From Flavobacterium fluvii (GTDB lineage: Bacteria; Bacteroidota; Bacteroidia; Flavobacteriales; Flavobacteriaceae), in NCBI RefSeq assembly GCF_900129545.1, contig NZ_FQWB01000002.1, forward strand, positions 62,001 to 126,000: a DNA stretch of 64,000 nucleotides, written 5' to 3'. How positions within the stretch are numbered: the first letter of the stretch is position 1; each line of letters begins with the position of its first letter. A model generated the notes under the pieces. The model searched no databases. It saw only the letters and a list, made by a program, of their open reading frames with translations, and was not told where the DNA came from. The translations under genes were made by a program, and so were the position numbers. Shown here piece after piece: positions 24,354 to 34,129 of this stretch.

Positions 24354-24395
24354 AGCCACAGATTTAAATCCTTTAAATCTTTTTAATCTGTGGCT
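24354..24395. repeat. GCCACAGATT hairpin in the receptor-PepSY gap
   Basis: AGCCACAGATT (24354-24364) pairs with AATCTGTGGCT (24385-24395), enclosing AAATCCTTTAAATCTTT. It is a copy of the CTGTGG/TCCGTGG type interspersed word and could modulate expression within the operon. Confidence 0.65.
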
Positions 24396-24403
24396 AATTT
24401 TGA

Positions 24404-26587
24404 TTACTTTTTGAACGAAAAATTATATTGTAACCCAACCAAAAATGTTCTTGGTGCTGCAGCCAAGTAGGCAGGTTGTGACGTGGTTAGATTCCCCCTG
24501 GATACATTGTAAGCGTATAATTTGTCGGTAATGTTAATTATGTTTCCGTAAATTTCAATGCCTTTCCATTCGTAGCCTGCCCTGAAATTGAAAATATCGT
24601 AGCCCGTATATTTTACGGTGTTGACTTGGTCTTGGTAATAGCTTCCCACGGATTGCCATTCCAATGATGTCCTGAATTTTGGCAACCAATTCGGGTAATA
24701 ACTTACTTCTGAATTGCCGGACCATTTTGGTGCATTGGGCATTTCTTTTCCATCCAGGTTTTGCAAAACATCCGTTGGTTTGTCCGAAACCTTGAAGTCG
24801 ATAAAAGTGTGTTCCGCAACTGTGCCTCCAAAGCGGATGTTTAGTTGGTTGGAAAGCATTTTGTAATTTCCTCCAAATTCAATTCCCTTGTGTCTGGTTT
24901 CTCCAACAGAACGATAGTCGGTTGAATTGTCAGGTAGTTTAACGTTCAATAATTCGTTTTTGCCTTCCATGTAATACACGGCATAATCAAAAATTAATTT
25001 ACCGTTTAACACTGCCAGCCAACCACCCATTTCATAGTTGTTGAAAGTTGCCGGTTCCAGGTTGTAATAGAACTCTGCCGGTTTTCCTGTTGTTCCGCCA
25101 GTTCCGGGTTTGGCCCTGAAAATTGAGGTTATTCCGGGAGGAGCAAATCCTTGGGCATAATTGGCGTAAATGCCGGTAAATTTGGCAGGATTATAGTTGA
25201 TGCCCACTTTGAATGTAGGTTTGTCGTATATTTTTGTTCCCGTGGAATTGTCCAGAGCATTGTTGTAATTGACTTTCAGATTATCATAACGCGCACCGGC
25301 AGTTATAACCAATTTGTTAATTGGGTTGATGCTCATTTGCGCATAAGCCGCTTTGTTGAAAATATCGGCTGAATAATTGGCTAATTTCACGTCAGGTCGT
25401 TCAGCGGTAATTTCATAATAATTTACCGTTTGTTTTCCGGGAAGTCCGGGATTGAGATTGGCTTTCATTTCAAGCAAATACGCCCAATAGGTTACGGGAG
25501 AATAATCGTATAGTACTCCGCCAACAATTTTAGTGTTCAAGAAATCAAATTTTTGGGTGTGTTGGGCAATGGCTCCATAACTTTTGAAATTATTGGAATT
25601 GACTTCACCCGCTGCTTTTGTTGGGTTTATCGTAGGACTCCACTTGATTCCGTAGGAGGGATTTTGTCCTAATTTATTGTCACGGTAATAAGCAGTAATG
25701 TAGCTGCCGGCATTGTCGTTCCAATCGTGTTCCAATGTCAGTCTGGTGCGCAAAGCATCCGACTTTCTATAGGTAAAGTCGGACGTGCTTTTATAGTCTC
25801 GATTATAAAAATCAGTCTCGTTTACGCCACCACTCATATCCGAATAATACTGACCGTACATCGTGTTGCTTATCAGCCGTGTATTGGTGTTGATGTTGTA
25901 ATCGATTCTGGCATTGATGTTGTCTTTTCTATAATCAGAAAAGGTCATCCAACCATTTTTTTGCAAGCTGGAAATTCCCGAAACATGAAAACCAACTTTG
26001 CCCACGGTTGCTCCTCCAGCGGCTTGAATTCGTCTATAACCCCATTGGTCAGCTTGGATTCCAAACTTGAATTCGGGATCAATTGATGGTTTTATCGAAA
26101 TTAAATTTATTGTTCCACCCACGGCTTCAGGACCATATAATGAAGAGGCAGGTCCTTTTACCACCTCGATGTTTTGGAGATTGAATTGGTTGATTTCCAA
26201 CAAGGCATTGTGGTTGAAAATTCCCATTGGTCGAATAGACAAACCATCTTCCAGATATAAATAATATGCATTGGTGGTCATCGGTTGGCGAATCGACATC
26301 ATGTGTTGTTCATTGCCCAAGTTGACCATCAATACCCCGGGAACTTTATTGGCTATTTCATAAAGCGCCACTGCCTTGGTTTCATTGATGGTTTTTGCAG
26401 TTAGCTTGCTGATGGCCACAGGCGTTTCTTTGCGCAAGGTGGCAGTTCTGTTGGCCGTCACAAAAACTTCTTCCAGATTTTCGACTTTTGTGCTGTCTTT
26501 TTCAGACGTTGTATTTTTATTTTGGGAATTATGTTGCGCAAAAGTGACTTGCCCTAAAATCAATAGGGTAAGGACTGTTTTTTTCAT
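24404..26587 (-). CDS. TonB-dependent receptor (metal or siderophore uptake)
   Basis: 727-residue outer-membrane receptor. A signal peptide (about 1-17) is followed by the TonB-box-like region VEEVFVTANR-type (NLEEVFVTANRTA near residue 40), a plug with NIEVVKGPASSLYGPEAVGG (around 140-160) and a 22-strand barrel ending in FLVGLQYNFSFKK with a C-terminal aromatic-rich strand. It has no N-terminal carboxypeptidase-like extension and no SusD partner, so it is an ion/siderophore-type receptor, not a glycan importer. Neighbours (PepSY protein downstream, Cys-rich membrane protein upstream) support a metal. Which metal is not readable; the Cys-rich partner would suit copper or iron. Confidence 0.92.
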   Translation of the reverse strand: MKKTVLTLLILGQVTFAQHNSQNKNTTSEKDSTKVENLEEVFVTANRTATLRKETPVAISKLTAKTINETKAVALYEIANKVPGVLMVNLGNEQHMMSIRQPMTTNAYYLYLEDGLSIRPMGIFNHNALLEINQFNLQNIEVVKGPASSLYGPEAVGGTINLISIKPSIDPEFKFGIQADQWGYRRIQAAGGATVGKVGFHVSGISSLQKNGWMTFSDYRKDNINARIDYNINTNTRLISNTMYGQYYSDMSGGVNETDFYNRDYKSTSDFTYRKSDALRTRLTLEHDWNDNAGSYITAYYRDNKLGQNPSYGIKWSPTINPTKAAGEVNSNNFKSYGAIAQHTQKFDFLNTKIVGGVLYDYSPVTYWAYLLEMKANLNPGLPGKQTVNYYEITAERPDVKLANYSADIFNKAAYAQMSINPINKLVITAGARYDNLKVNYNNALDNSTGTKIYDKPTFKVGINYNPAKFTGIYANYAQGFAPPGITSIFRAKPGTGGTTGKPAEFYYNLEPATFNNYEMGGWLAVLNGKLIFDYAVYYMEGKNELLNVKLPDNSTDYRSVGETRHKGIEFGGNYKMLSNQLNIRFGGTVAEHTFIDFKVSDKPTDVLQNLDGKEMPNAPKWSGNSEVSYYPNWLPKFRTSLEWQSVGSYYQDQVNTVKYTGYDIFNFRAGYEWKGIEIYGNIINITDKLYAYNVSRGNLTTSQPAYLAAAPRTFLVGLQYNFSFKK

Positions 26588-26691
26588 TTAATTTGATGTA
26601 AATTATAAATACATAGGTTTTGTTTTCAAAGGCTAAATCCAATGAAAAGATGCATTTCAAAACTGTTGAAATGAAAAACTAATACTTATAA

Positions 26692-27063
26692 TTAGGCGAG
26701 TGGTGGTCGGAAAATGGAAAATGGAATTGATTTTGGTTTTTCGCCAGTATGGGAAATCGAAATTCTGGTGCTTTGGATTAAATAAGAAGGTGCAACAGGA
26801 TTTTCAGAAAAGGAATTTAGATATACCAATTCTTGTTTTTCTTTTAAATTCTCGGTTTCTTTCTTTTCTTTTTCAGCTGCTTTTTTGAGTTGTTTGGACA
26901 AGAAACAATGTCCATTACATTTGTTTTCTTTCATCTCTCTTTGAATGCACAAAGTTTTTACAATCTCTTCTTGATGTATCTTGAAATTCAAATAAATAAA
27001 AACATTGCCCAGTGAAGGCACCAGCAGCAGAATAGAAATTAGTATGGAATAGAAACGTTTCAG
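26692..27063 (-). CDS. Small Cys-rich membrane protein, apparent CTG start
   Basis: The frame is open from a stop at 27067-27069. The only conventional start is a GTG at 27021 (109 residues), but that cuts into the obvious membrane anchor. Starting at CTG 27063 gives 123 residues beginning (M)KRFYSILISILLLVPSLGN, a normal positively charged start plus hydrophobic helix. Next comes VKTLCIQREMKENKCNGHC, a C-x9-C-x3-C cluster, then a Lys/Glu-rich helix. Similar small proteins (C...NKCNGKC...L.KQL) sit beside TonB receptors in Bacteroidota and are probably metal-related. A frameshift or sequencing error hiding an upstream ATG is possible. Confidence 0.65.
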   Translation of the reverse strand: MKRFYSILISILLLVPSLGNVFIYLNFKIHQEEIVKTLCIQREMKENKCNGHCFLSKQLKKAAEKEKKETENLKEKQELVYLNSFSENPVAPSYLIQSTRISISHTGEKPKSIPFSIFRPPLA

Positions 27064-27140
27064 CTTTTATGATTTTATTACACGGCAAATCTACGAATAA
27101 TATTTAGGTATAAATTATGATTGAAATCACAAATTAAAAA

Positions 27141-27176
27141 TTCCCCAACTACTTTTCGTAATTGAGGAATCTTTTT
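27141..27176 (-). terminator. Probable secA terminator
   Basis: On the minus strand ATTCCTCAA and TTGGGGAAT pair around a 12-base loop followed by T-rich sequence, 35-70 bases after the secA stop. Confidence 0.6.
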
Positions 27177-27210
27177 ATTCATGCAGTCTGCAAATTGTGA
27201 CGAATACTTT

Positions 27211-30200
27211 TTATTCGTGAACGATAACCCATTCGCCAGAAGCCAATAAACTTTCGGCTTTTTTGAATTTCATCGTTTCGGTATTTCCTGTGGCAACTTG
27301 CTTCACGGTTACATTGTCATTGCGGTTGATTTTTGGTTGATCGCGAACAATGGTTTCCGTAACCTGGCGTTGTTGTGTTTGTCCAGCTTCGCGATTGGCA
27401 CTTTCGCTGGAAACAATTTCGTCTTTACTGGTTGTATAATCTTCTTTCTGACGAACTTCTTTCGCTTCCTGAATAGCTGGTGCAGCAACTTGTTGTGGTA
27501 AATCACCTTTGAACAAGAATGAAATCACTTCTTTGTTGATGCCGTTCAACATCGAGCTAAACAAATTGAAGGCTTCGAATTTATAGATAAGCAAAGGGTC
27601 TTTTTGTTCGTGAACGGCTAGTTGAACCGATTGTTTCAATTCGTCCATTTTACGTAAGTGTTTTTTCCAAGCTTCGTCCACAATCGCCAAAGTGATGTTT
27701 TTCTCGAAATCGGCAATCAATTGGTTTCCTTTGGATTCATACGCTTTTTTCAAATCGGTAACCACGTTCAAGGATTTGATTCCATCCGTAAACGGAACGA
27801 TGATGCGTTCGAATTGGTTGTTTTTGTCTTCATAGACATTGCTGATGATCGGGAATGCTTCTCTCGCACTGCGTTCTGTTTTTTCGGTGTAAAATGCCAA
27901 AGCTGCTTTATACACTTTTCCAGTCAATTCGATATCCGTCAATCTGTTGAACTCACTTTCGGTGACAGGTGAAGTGATGGAGAAATAACGAATCAATTCG
28001 AATTCGAAGTTTTTGAAATCATTGCTCGGTTTATTGTCGCTTACGATCAAGTCGCAAGTGTCATACAACATATTGGCGATATCCAGTTTCAAACGCTCTC
28101 CAAACAAGGCATGACGACGACGTTTGTAAACCACTTCACGTTGGGCATTCATCACGTCATCATATTCCAATAAACGTTTACGAACACCAAAGTTGTTTTC
28201 TTCCACTTTTTTCTGCGCACGTTCGATAGATTTGGTCATCATCGAATGTTGGATTACTTCGCCTTCTTCCAATCCCATTCTGTCCATTACTTTTGCAACT
28301 CTTTCAGAACCGAACAAACGCATCAAGTTGTCTTCAAGAGAAACATAAAATTGGGAACTTCCCGGATCTCCTTGACGACCGGCACGACCACGCAACTGTC
28401 TGTCCACACGACGAGAATCGTGACGTTCCGTACCAACAATTGCCAAACCACCAGCTGCTTTCACTTCTGGAGTCAATTTGATGTCGGTTCCACGACCAGC
28501 CATGTTGGTAGCGATGGTTACCACTCCCGGTTTTCCTGCTTCTTCCACGATTTGTGCTTCTTGCTTGTGCATTTTTGCATTCAAGACGTTGTGCACAACA
28601 CCACGCATTTTCAACATTCGGCTCAATAATTCCGAAATTTCTACCGAAGTTGTCCCGATCAACACGGGTCTTCCTGCATTCGATAATTGAGTTACATCCT
28701 CGATTACGGCGTTGAATTTTTCACGGGTTGTTTTATAGATGTAATCTTCTTTGTCGATACGAGCCATTCCTCTGTTGGTAGGAATTTCAACCACGTCCAA
28801 TTTATAGATTTGCCATAACTCGCCAGCTTCCGTAACGGCTGTTCCAGTCATGCCGCCTAATTTGCTGTACATTCTGAAATAATTTTGCAGCGTTACCGTT
28901 GCAAAGGTTTGGGTGGCATCTTCAATTTTTACGTTTTCCTTGGCTTCAATGGCTTGGTGCAAACCATCAGAATAACGACGACCGTCCATGATACGACCGG
29001 TTTGCTCGTCTACAATCATGATTTTGTTGTCCATGATCACGTATTCCACGTCTTTTTCGAAAAGCGTGTAAGCTTTCAAAAGTTGTGTCAACGTATGGAT
29101 ACGCTCGCTTTTTACACCAAAATCTTGGAATAATCTTTCTTTTTCTTCGGCTTCAGCGTCTTTTTCCAAGTTTTTCTTTTCGATGGCGGCAATTTCGGTT
29201 CCAATGTCTGGAAGTACAAAAAATCCGCTGTCGGTGTCGCCTGAAAGGAATTTAATTCCGTTGTCGGTCAATTCTACTTGGTTGTTTTTTTCTTCAATTA
29301 CAAAGTACAATGCCTCATCCACTTTCGGCATTTCTTTGTTGTTGTTCTCCATATAGGAGTTCTCGGTTTTTTGAAGCAATTGTTTGATTCCTTCTTCACT
29401 CAAAAACTTGATCAAAGCCTTGTTTTTAGGCAAAGCCCTGTAGGCTCTCAATAATATGAAACCACCATCTTTTGTGTTTCCTTCCTTGATTAATCTTTTG
29501 GCTTCGGCCAAGAATCCGTTCGCCAATTGTCTTTGCAGACTGACCAAATTTTCGATTTTTGGTTTCAACTCGGTAAATTCGTGGCGATCTCCTTCCGGCA
29601 CTGGACCAGAAATAATCAACGGTGTACGGGCATCATCAATCAAAACCGAATCGACCTCGTCGACAATGGCATAATTGTGTTTGCGTTGCACCAAATCATT
29701 TGGCGAATGCGCCATGTTGTCTCTTAAATAATCAAAACCAAATTCGTTGTTGGTTCCGTAAGTAATGTCGGCATCGTAGGCTTTTTTTCTTCCTTCGGAA
29801 TTCGGTTGGTGGTTGTCGATACAATCCACGGTCAAACCGTGAAATTCGAATAAAGGAGCTTTCCAAGTGCTGTCACGCTTGGCCAAGTAATCATTCACTG
29901 TTACCAAATGCACTCCGTTTCCGGTCAAGGCATTCAAATATAGCGGCAGGGTGGCCACCAATGTTTTTCCTTCCCCAGTTTGCATTTCGGCAATTTTACC
30001 TTCGTGCAACACCATTCCACCTATCAACTGGACGTCATAGTGAATCATGTCCCAAGTGATGGCTTTACCGGCTGCGCTCCACGAGTTGGCCCAAATCGAT
30101 TTGTCGCCATCAAGGGTGATGTAGGTTTTTGTAGCCGAAAGTTCGCGGTCTTTGGCCGTTGCAGTTACCTCTATTTGTGTGTTTTCCTTGAAACGTCTGG

Positions 30201-30558
30201 CTGTTTCTTTAACCACTGCAAAAGCTTCCGGAAGAATTTCCATCAAGGTTTTTTCCGAGATTTCGTAAGCTTCTTTTTCCAAGGCATCGATGGCCAAGTA
30301 AATGTCTTCGCGTTTGTCGATGTCTTCGGTTTTTTCAGCTTCTAGTTGAAGAGAAGCAATTTTCGCGTCTTTCTCGGCACGAGCCTCTTTTATTTTTTCT
30401 TTGAAGAAAGTTGTTCTAGCTCTTAACTCATCATTCGACAAGGCTGCAAGAACACTTTCGAACGTTTTAATTTTGGCTAAATAGGGTTGTAAAGCCTTGA
30501 CATCTTTTTGCGATTTATCCCCTACAAAGGCTTTGATAATGCTATTTATGAAACTCAT
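27211..30558 (-). CDS. secA: Preprotein translocase subunit SecA
   Basis: Motor ATPase that pushes preproteins through SecYEG. 1115 residues, longer than the E. coli enzyme (about 900) because of inserts usual in Bacteroidota, including one between [13 protein letters not shown] and the second half of the nucleotide domain. Walker A is [15 protein letters not shown] near residue 190; [15 protein letters not shown] is the DEVD/DEAD box; [15 protein letters not shown] and [13 protein letters not shown] mark NBD2. The C terminus lacks the CxC...CH zinc motif found in proteobacterial SecA and ends in a short [14 protein letters not shown] segment. Confidence 0.97.
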   Translation of the reverse strand: MSFINSIIKAFVGDKSQKDVKALQPYLAKIKTFESVLAALSNDELRARTTFFKEKIKEARAEKDAKIASLQLEAEKTEDIDKREDIYLAIDALEKEAYEISEKTLMEILPEAFAVVKETARRFKENTQIEVTATAKDRELSATKTYITLDGDKSIWANSWSAAGKAITWDMIHYDVQLIGGMVLHEGKIAEMQTGEGKTLVATLPLYLNALTGNGVHLVTVNDYLAKRDSTWKAPLFEFHGLTVDCIDNHQPNSEGRKKAYDADITYGTNNEFGFDYLRDNMAHSPNDLVQRKHNYAIVDEVDSVLIDDARTPLIISGPVPEGDRHEFTELKPKIENLVSLQRQLANGFLAEAKRLIKEGNTKDGGFILLRAYRALPKNKALIKFLSEEGIKQLLQKTENSYMENNNKEMPKVDEALYFVIEEKNNQVELTDNGIKFLSGDTDSGFFVLPDIGTEIAAIEKKNLEKDAEAEEKERLFQDFGVKSERIHTLTQLLKAYTLFEKDVEYVIMDNKIMIVDEQTGRIMDGRRYSDGLHQAIEAKENVKIEDATQTFATVTLQNYFRMYSKLGGMTGTAVTEAGELWQIYKLDVVEIPTNRGMARIDKEDYIYKTTREKFNAVIEDVTQLSNAGRPVLIGTTSVEISELLSRMLKMRGVVHNVLNAKMHKQEAQIVEEAGKPGVVTIATNMAGRGTDIKLTPEVKAAGGLAIVGTERHDSRRVDRQLRGRAGRQGDPGSSQFYVSLEDNLMRLFGSERVAKVMDRMGLEEGEVIQHSMMTKSIERAQKKVEENNFGVRKRLLEYDDVMNAQREVVYKRRRHALFGERLKLDIANMLYDTCDLIVSDNKPSNDFKNFEFELIRYFSITSPVTESEFNRLTDIELTGKVYKAALAFYTEKTERSAREAFPIISNVYEDKNNQFERIIVPFTDGIKSLNVVTDLKKAYESKGNQLIADFEKNITLAIVDEAWKKHLRKMDELKQSVQLAVHEQKDPLLIYKFEAFNLFSSMLNGINKEVISFLFKGDLPQQVAAPAIQEAKEVRQKEDYTTSKDEIVSSESANREAGQTQQRQVTETIVRDQPKINRNDNVTVKQVATGNTETMKFKKAESLLASGEWVIVHE

Positions 30559-30600
30559 AATGTTTATGTATTTTATTTTATAATGTGCGTAAATTTAAAC

Positions 30601-30631
30601 AAAAAAAAAGCCTCTTTTGAGACTTTTTTCT
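30601..30631 (-). terminator. Imperfect hairpin after the DUF2795 gene
   Basis: A-rich left arm with GCCTC and right arm GAGACTTTTTT around TTTT; one mismatch. Lies between the DUF2795 stop and secA. Confidence 0.55.
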
Positions 30632-30643
30632 TGAGATATTTTT

Positions 30644-30865
30644 TTAATATTCGTCCTCGTTCCAAAGATAATCTTCGTCAGTAGGATAATCTGGCCAAAT
30701 CTCTTCCATTGATTCATATATCTCCCCTTCATCTTCTATAGACTGTAAGTTTTCCACCACTTCTAATGGTGCTCCAGCTCTAATAGCGTAGTCGATAAGT
30801 TCATCTTTGTTAGCAGGCCACGGGGCATCGCTTAAGTAGGATGCTAATTCTAATGTCCAATACAT
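30644..30865 (-). CDS. DUF2795 family protein
   Basis: 73-residue acidic protein. MYWTLELASYLSDAPWPANKDELIDYAIRAGAPLEVVENLQ-type sequence is the DUF2795 fold (small helical domain); the C terminus is an acidic, aromatic-rich tail (YPTDEDYLWNEDEY). Highly conserved in Flavobacteriia but without a known role. It has a strong own promoter (30889-30919) and sits upstream of secA in the same direction, so read-through into secA is possible. Confidence 0.88.
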   Translation of the reverse strand: MYWTLELASYLSDAPWPANKDELIDYAIRAGAPLEVVENLQSIEDEGEIYESMEEIWPDYPTDEDYLWNEDEY

Positions 30866-30888
30866 CTTTTGTCTATTTTAGGTTTGTG

Positions 30889-30919
30889 CAAAAATAAATT
30901 TTTTACTGAATAAGACAAG
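30889..30919 (-). promoter_or_regulatory. Promoter for the DUF2795 gene
   Basis: Minus strand CTTG (30916-30919), a 19-base spacer, then TATTTTTG (30889-30896), 24 bases before the ATG. Confidence 0.7.
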
Positions 30920-30962
30920 TAAAAATTTATTTATTTTTAATTAAAGTTAAGAACGTTTTTTC

Positions 30963-31038
30963 AGACAGCAGATTTCAGTTTACAGATTTCAGATTGTTGG
31001 CAGGAAAATCTATTTGAATTGCTGTAAATCTGTTGTCT
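30963..31038. repeat. Hairpin made of CAGATTTCAG-type words
   Basis: AGACAGCAGATTT (30963-30975) pairs with AAATCTGTTGTCT (31026-31038) with one G-T pair. The interior and the following 31045-31080 repeat the CTGAAATCTGCAA word. It lies downstream of the adenosyltransferase gene. Confidence 0.65.
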
Positions 31039-31083
31039 AAATATTTGAATTCTGCCTTCTGTAACCTGAAATCTGCAAGCTGA

Positions 31084-31653
31084 TTACTTTCTCGGAATCC
31101 ATTTTACTTCCTCGGCGTTTAAATCGTTGGACAACTTTCGTGCCAATACAAAAAGGTAGTCAGAAAGTCGGTTTAAGTATTTGATTACTATTTCGGCAAC
31201 GGCTTCATTGTGGTCTAAATGTACCGCCAAACGTTCTGCGCGGCGACAAACGCATCTGGATATATGACAATATGACACGGTAGTGTGTCCGCCGGGCAAC
31301 ACGAAATGCGTCATTGGCGGAAGTGCTTCTTCCATCGTGTCGATTTCTTTTTCGAGCAATTCGATGTCGCTTTCCGTTATTACGAGTTTTTGCAAACGCA
31401 ATTCCCCGTTTTTCATTACTTCTTTTTCGGGTGGAGTGGCTAGAATGGCGCCAACGGTAAACAATCGATCCTGGATTTCTATCAGGATGTTTTTGTAATG
31501 TGGATTGATTTCTTGGTCTCGAATTAACCCAATATAGGAGTTTAATTCATCCACCGTGCCGTAGCTTTCTATGCGGATGTGGTCTTTTGGAACTCGTGTG
31601 CCGCCAAAAAGTGCGGTGGTTCCTTTATCGCCTGTTTTGGTGTAGATTTTCAT
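31084..31653 (-). CDS. Cob(I)yrinic acid a,c-diamide adenosyltransferase (PduO/EutT-type ATR)
   Basis: Transfers adenosyl from ATP to cob(I)alamin, making the cofactor for enzymes such as methylmalonyl-CoA mutase. The 189-residue product starts MKIYTKTGDKGTTALFGG (ATP-binding), has SYGTVDELNSYIGLIR and the CRRAERLAVHL motif with the catalytic Arg and Glu, then ADYLFVLAR-type NRLSDYLFVLARK. Normal length for PduO-type ATR. It follows the ABC ATPase gene by 46 bases in the same direction. Confidence 0.93.
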   Translation of the reverse strand: MKIYTKTGDKGTTALFGGTRVPKDHIRIESYGTVDELNSYIGLIRDQEINPHYKNILIEIQDRLFTVGAILATPPEKEVMKNGELRLQKLVITESDIELLEKEIDTMEEALPPMTHFVLPGGHTTVSYCHISRCVCRRAERLAVHLDHNEAVAEIVIKYLNRLSDYLFVLARKLSNDLNAEEVKWIPRK

Positions 31654-31674
31654 TTTGATAATAAGATTTTATAA

Positions 31675-31703
31675 ACTGCCAACTGCGACTGAATACTGAT
31701 TAC
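31675..31703. repeat. ACTGCGACTGAATACTGA repeat word
   Basis: The 18-base word at 31683-31701 is the same as in the thrA-thrB gap (14946-14963). Confidence 0.6.
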
Positions 31704-32386
31704 TTTGTTGTGTCACTTTCAATCATTCCGTCACGCAAACGGATAATTCTTTTGGCGTGGGCCGCAATTTCCTCCTCGTGGGTTACCACAATGATGGTGT
31801 TGCCGTTGCCGTGGATTTCTTCCAAAAGTTTCATGATTTCTTCGGACGTTTTGCTGTCCAAATTTCCCGTGGGTTCATCGGCAAGAATGATTGATGGTTT
31901 GTTGACCAAGGCTCTTGCGATGGCAACCCGCTGGCGTTGTCCTCCCGAAAGTTGGTTGGGTTGGTGGTCCATTCTGTCGGCCAGATTTACTTGATGCAAT
32001 ACACTGGTGGCTCTCTCTTTTCTTTCTGCCTTGGAATATCCTGCATAAATCATCGGCAAAGCCACGTTGTCCAATGCCGTGGTTCTAGGCAAAAGGTTGA
32101 AAGTTTGAAAAATGAAACCAATTTCCTTGTTGCGGATGTCGGCCAATTCGTCATCGTGCATTTGGCTCACGTCTTTTCCGTTGAGAATGTAAGTTCCCGA
32201 AGTAGGTGTGTCCAGACATCCCAAAAGGTTCATCAAGGTAGATTTTCCGGAACCCGATGGTCCCATGAGTGCCACGTATTCGCCTTTTTTAATTTCTAAA
32301 TTGATGCCTTTAAGCACATACACGATTTCATTTCCAAGGATAAAATCCCTTTTGATGTTGGTTATTTTTATTAATGGTTTTGACAT
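31700..32386 (-). CDS. ABC transporter ATP-binding protein, LolD/MacB type
   Basis: 228 residues. Walker [10 protein letters not shown], the Q-loop [15 protein letters not shown], signature [14 protein letters not shown], Walker [13 protein letters not shown] and the H-loop VVTHE are all intact. Sequence type is that of mechanotransmission transporters (LolD, MacB, FtsE), which work with a separate FtsX/LolC-like permease. No permease gene is next to it, so the partner is encoded elsewhere. Possible substrates are lipoproteins, peptides or macrolides; I cannot choose. Confidence 0.9.
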   Translation of the reverse strand: MSKPLIKITNIKRDFILGNEIVYVLKGINLEIKKGEYVALMGPSGSGKSTLMNLLGCLDTPTSGTYILNGKDVSQMHDDELADIRNKEIGFIFQTFNLLPRTTALDNVALPMIYAGYSKAERKERATSVLHQVNLADRMDHQPNQLSGGQRQRVAIARALVNKPSIILADEPTGNLDSKTSEEIMKLLEEIHGNGNTIIVVTHEEEIAAHAKRIIRLRDGMIESDTTK

Positions 32387-32715
32387 TTTATATAAGATTT
32401 ACCGCTTTAGCAGGCCCAGCGTGACATTAAAGTTTGGTTTAAAAGTACAAAAGACTTTTGAATTACAGGTAAGTAGGCTTTTTTTAAAATTTGTTACATT
32501 TTTTTAAAATCTAAATTCGTTTCATTTCGAACTTTTTAATACACAAAAACAGGTTTTTAGTACTTATATAATTAGAATTGTGTTTTGTGTAATTTACTTG
32601 TTTTTCAGTATGTTATCACAATTTTTTCAAATAGTTTCATAATTTTTGGTTTTATATTGAATGTGCTGCAATTCGATATAGATTTGTTGGGTAATGTTAA
32701 AAAAAAACAAAAATT
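32387..32715. other. Divergent intergenic region
   Basis: 329 AT-rich bases between the divergent ABC ATPase and lipoprotein genes. Apart from the promoter at 32657-32686 I see no RNA gene or convincing ORF. Confidence 0.5.
32657..32686 (+). promoter_or_regulatory. Promoter for the lipoprotein gene
   Basis: TTG (32657-32659), 19 bases, then TAGATTTG (32679-32686), 30 bases before the ATG. Confidence 0.55.
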
Positions 32716-33375
32716 ATGAAAAGTACAAAATGGTTATTTGGAGTTGCATTAATCGCTTTAGGATTTACATCTTGTAAAGACGAGAAAGAAGCCCAAGCCG
32801 AGAAAGCGGTTGACAGTTATGTTGTTTATGTAGATTCAGTGGAAAAAGTTGCCATTGAAGATGCCCAAAAAAACTGGGAAGGAATTGATGCAGTTTATCA
32901 ATTGAGAATGAGCGAAGCTGAGGCTAATTTAGCCAATTTAAAAGACAGCATAAAAGCAAGGGAAAGAATAATCGCGAGTAGAGACAGGTATGAAGTAATA
33001 CGAACCAAAATGGTTGTTGTAGCTGCTCCTGTTGTCGTGGATTCTAAACAGCAATTGAGAAATGCCTTGTTTGGTGAAGGAAAAATTGGAGACGACATGA
33101 ATTTTGATTGGGTTAATGCAGGAAATATTCACGGTGTGTACCAAACTTTTATTCATACTGCCGAAGACAATAAAGACAGTTATTCCCGTGAAGATTGGGA
33201 CGAAATCAAGTTGATGTATGAAGCCTTGGACAGCAGAAAAAACACTGTTGAAAAAGAAGGTCTTAGCAAAGAAGACAACAGGGAAATTGCAGGTTTAAAA
33301 TTCAAATTTGCTCCAATGTTGAAAGTCAACCGAATGGGAGCGAAATCGGAAGAAATGAAGGAAGCAAAAGAATAG
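32716..33375 (+). CDS. Predicted lipoprotein of unknown function
   Basis: 219 residues. The signal peptide MKSTKWLFGVALIALGFTSC ends in a lipobox (FTSC) with the lipidated cysteine at residue 20, followed by KDEKEAQ. The mature part is highly charged and helical (VYVDSVEKVAIEDAQKNW, then a long Lys/Glu stretch) and ends KSEEMKEAKE. No known domain recognised. Stands alone between divergent promoter and a convergent carbonic anhydrase gene. Likely membrane-anchored in the periplasm. Confidence 0.8.
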   Translation: MKSTKWLFGVALIALGFTSCKDEKEAQAEKAVDSYVVYVDSVEKVAIEDAQKNWEGIDAVYQLRMSEAEANLANLKDSIKARERIIASRDRYEVIRTKMVVVAAPVVVDSKQQLRNALFGEGKIGDDMNFDWVNAGNIHGVYQTFIHTAEDNKDSYSREDWDEIKLMYEALDSRKNTVEKEGLSKEDNREIAGLKFKFAPMLKVNRMGAKSEEMKEAKE

Positions 33376-33469
33376 TTGGTTAAAAAATAATAGTTAATTA
33401 TTAATTCGGGAAAAATGATGGTCAGTGATGGCTGTCATTTTTTTTTAAGCTTTATAAACAAACATTGAT

Positions 33470-34099
33470 TTAATTCGATATTTTGTAAATCTTGGTAATG
33501 TCTTTCAGTATTTCGGTGAAATTGATGTTCAGGTCGATTAGTTTGCCGCTGTGAATGTCAAAAATCCATCCATATACTTTCAAATCTCGTTCGTTGTAAG
33601 CTTTCTGGACTTCGGCAGTTTTAATGATGTTGATGCACTGTTCCTGTACATTCAATTCGATTAATTTTTTATATTTTTCCTCCTCGTTGGTGATGGTGTC
33701 AAGAACCTTTTGGTGAATTCGGTACACATCGCGAATGTTTCTCAACCAAGGATTCAAGATACCCAAATCCGATTGTTGCATGGCGGCATACACACCGCCG
33801 CAGCCGTAATGTCCGCAAACGATGATGTGATTTACTTTCAAATGCACTACGGCATAATTAATGACCGACATCGAGTTGAGGTCGGTATTGGGAACCATGT
33901 TGGCAATATTGCGATGCACGAAAACGTCTCCCGGTTCCAAGCCCATAAGCTCTTCGGCAGAAACACGACTATCGGAACAACCAATGTACAGAAATTCGGG
34001 AGATTGTCCTTTTGACAGTTTCTTGAAATAATTCTCGTCTGTTTTGAGTTGTTTGACAATCCAATTTCGGTTGTTCTCAAATATTTTTTTGATATCCAT
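33470..34099 (-). CDS. Beta-class carbonic anhydrase
   Basis: Interconverts CO2 and bicarbonate. The 209-residue product has zinc ligands Cys41 (GCSDSRVSAEE, with Asp43-Arg45 dyad), His97 and Cys100 (CGHYGCGGV). VHRNIANMVPNTDLNS is the family motif between them. No signal peptide, so cytosolic. The gene is monocistronic; a TAGATTTG -7-like box lies at 34125-34132 on the minus strand. Confidence 0.95.
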   Translation of the reverse strand: MDIKKIFENNRNWIVKQLKTDENYFKKLSKGQSPEFLYIGCSDSRVSAEELMGLEPGDVFVHRNIANMVPNTDLNSMSVINYAVVHLKVNHIIVCGHYGCGGVYAAMQQSDLGILNPWLRNIRDVYRIHQKVLDTITNEEEKYKKLIELNVQEQCINIIKTAEVQKAYNERDLKVYGWIFDIHSGKLIDLNINFTEILKDITKIYKISN

Positions 34100-34129
34100 A
34101 TTGCAAATTTGAATTTTAAAGGTACAAAT

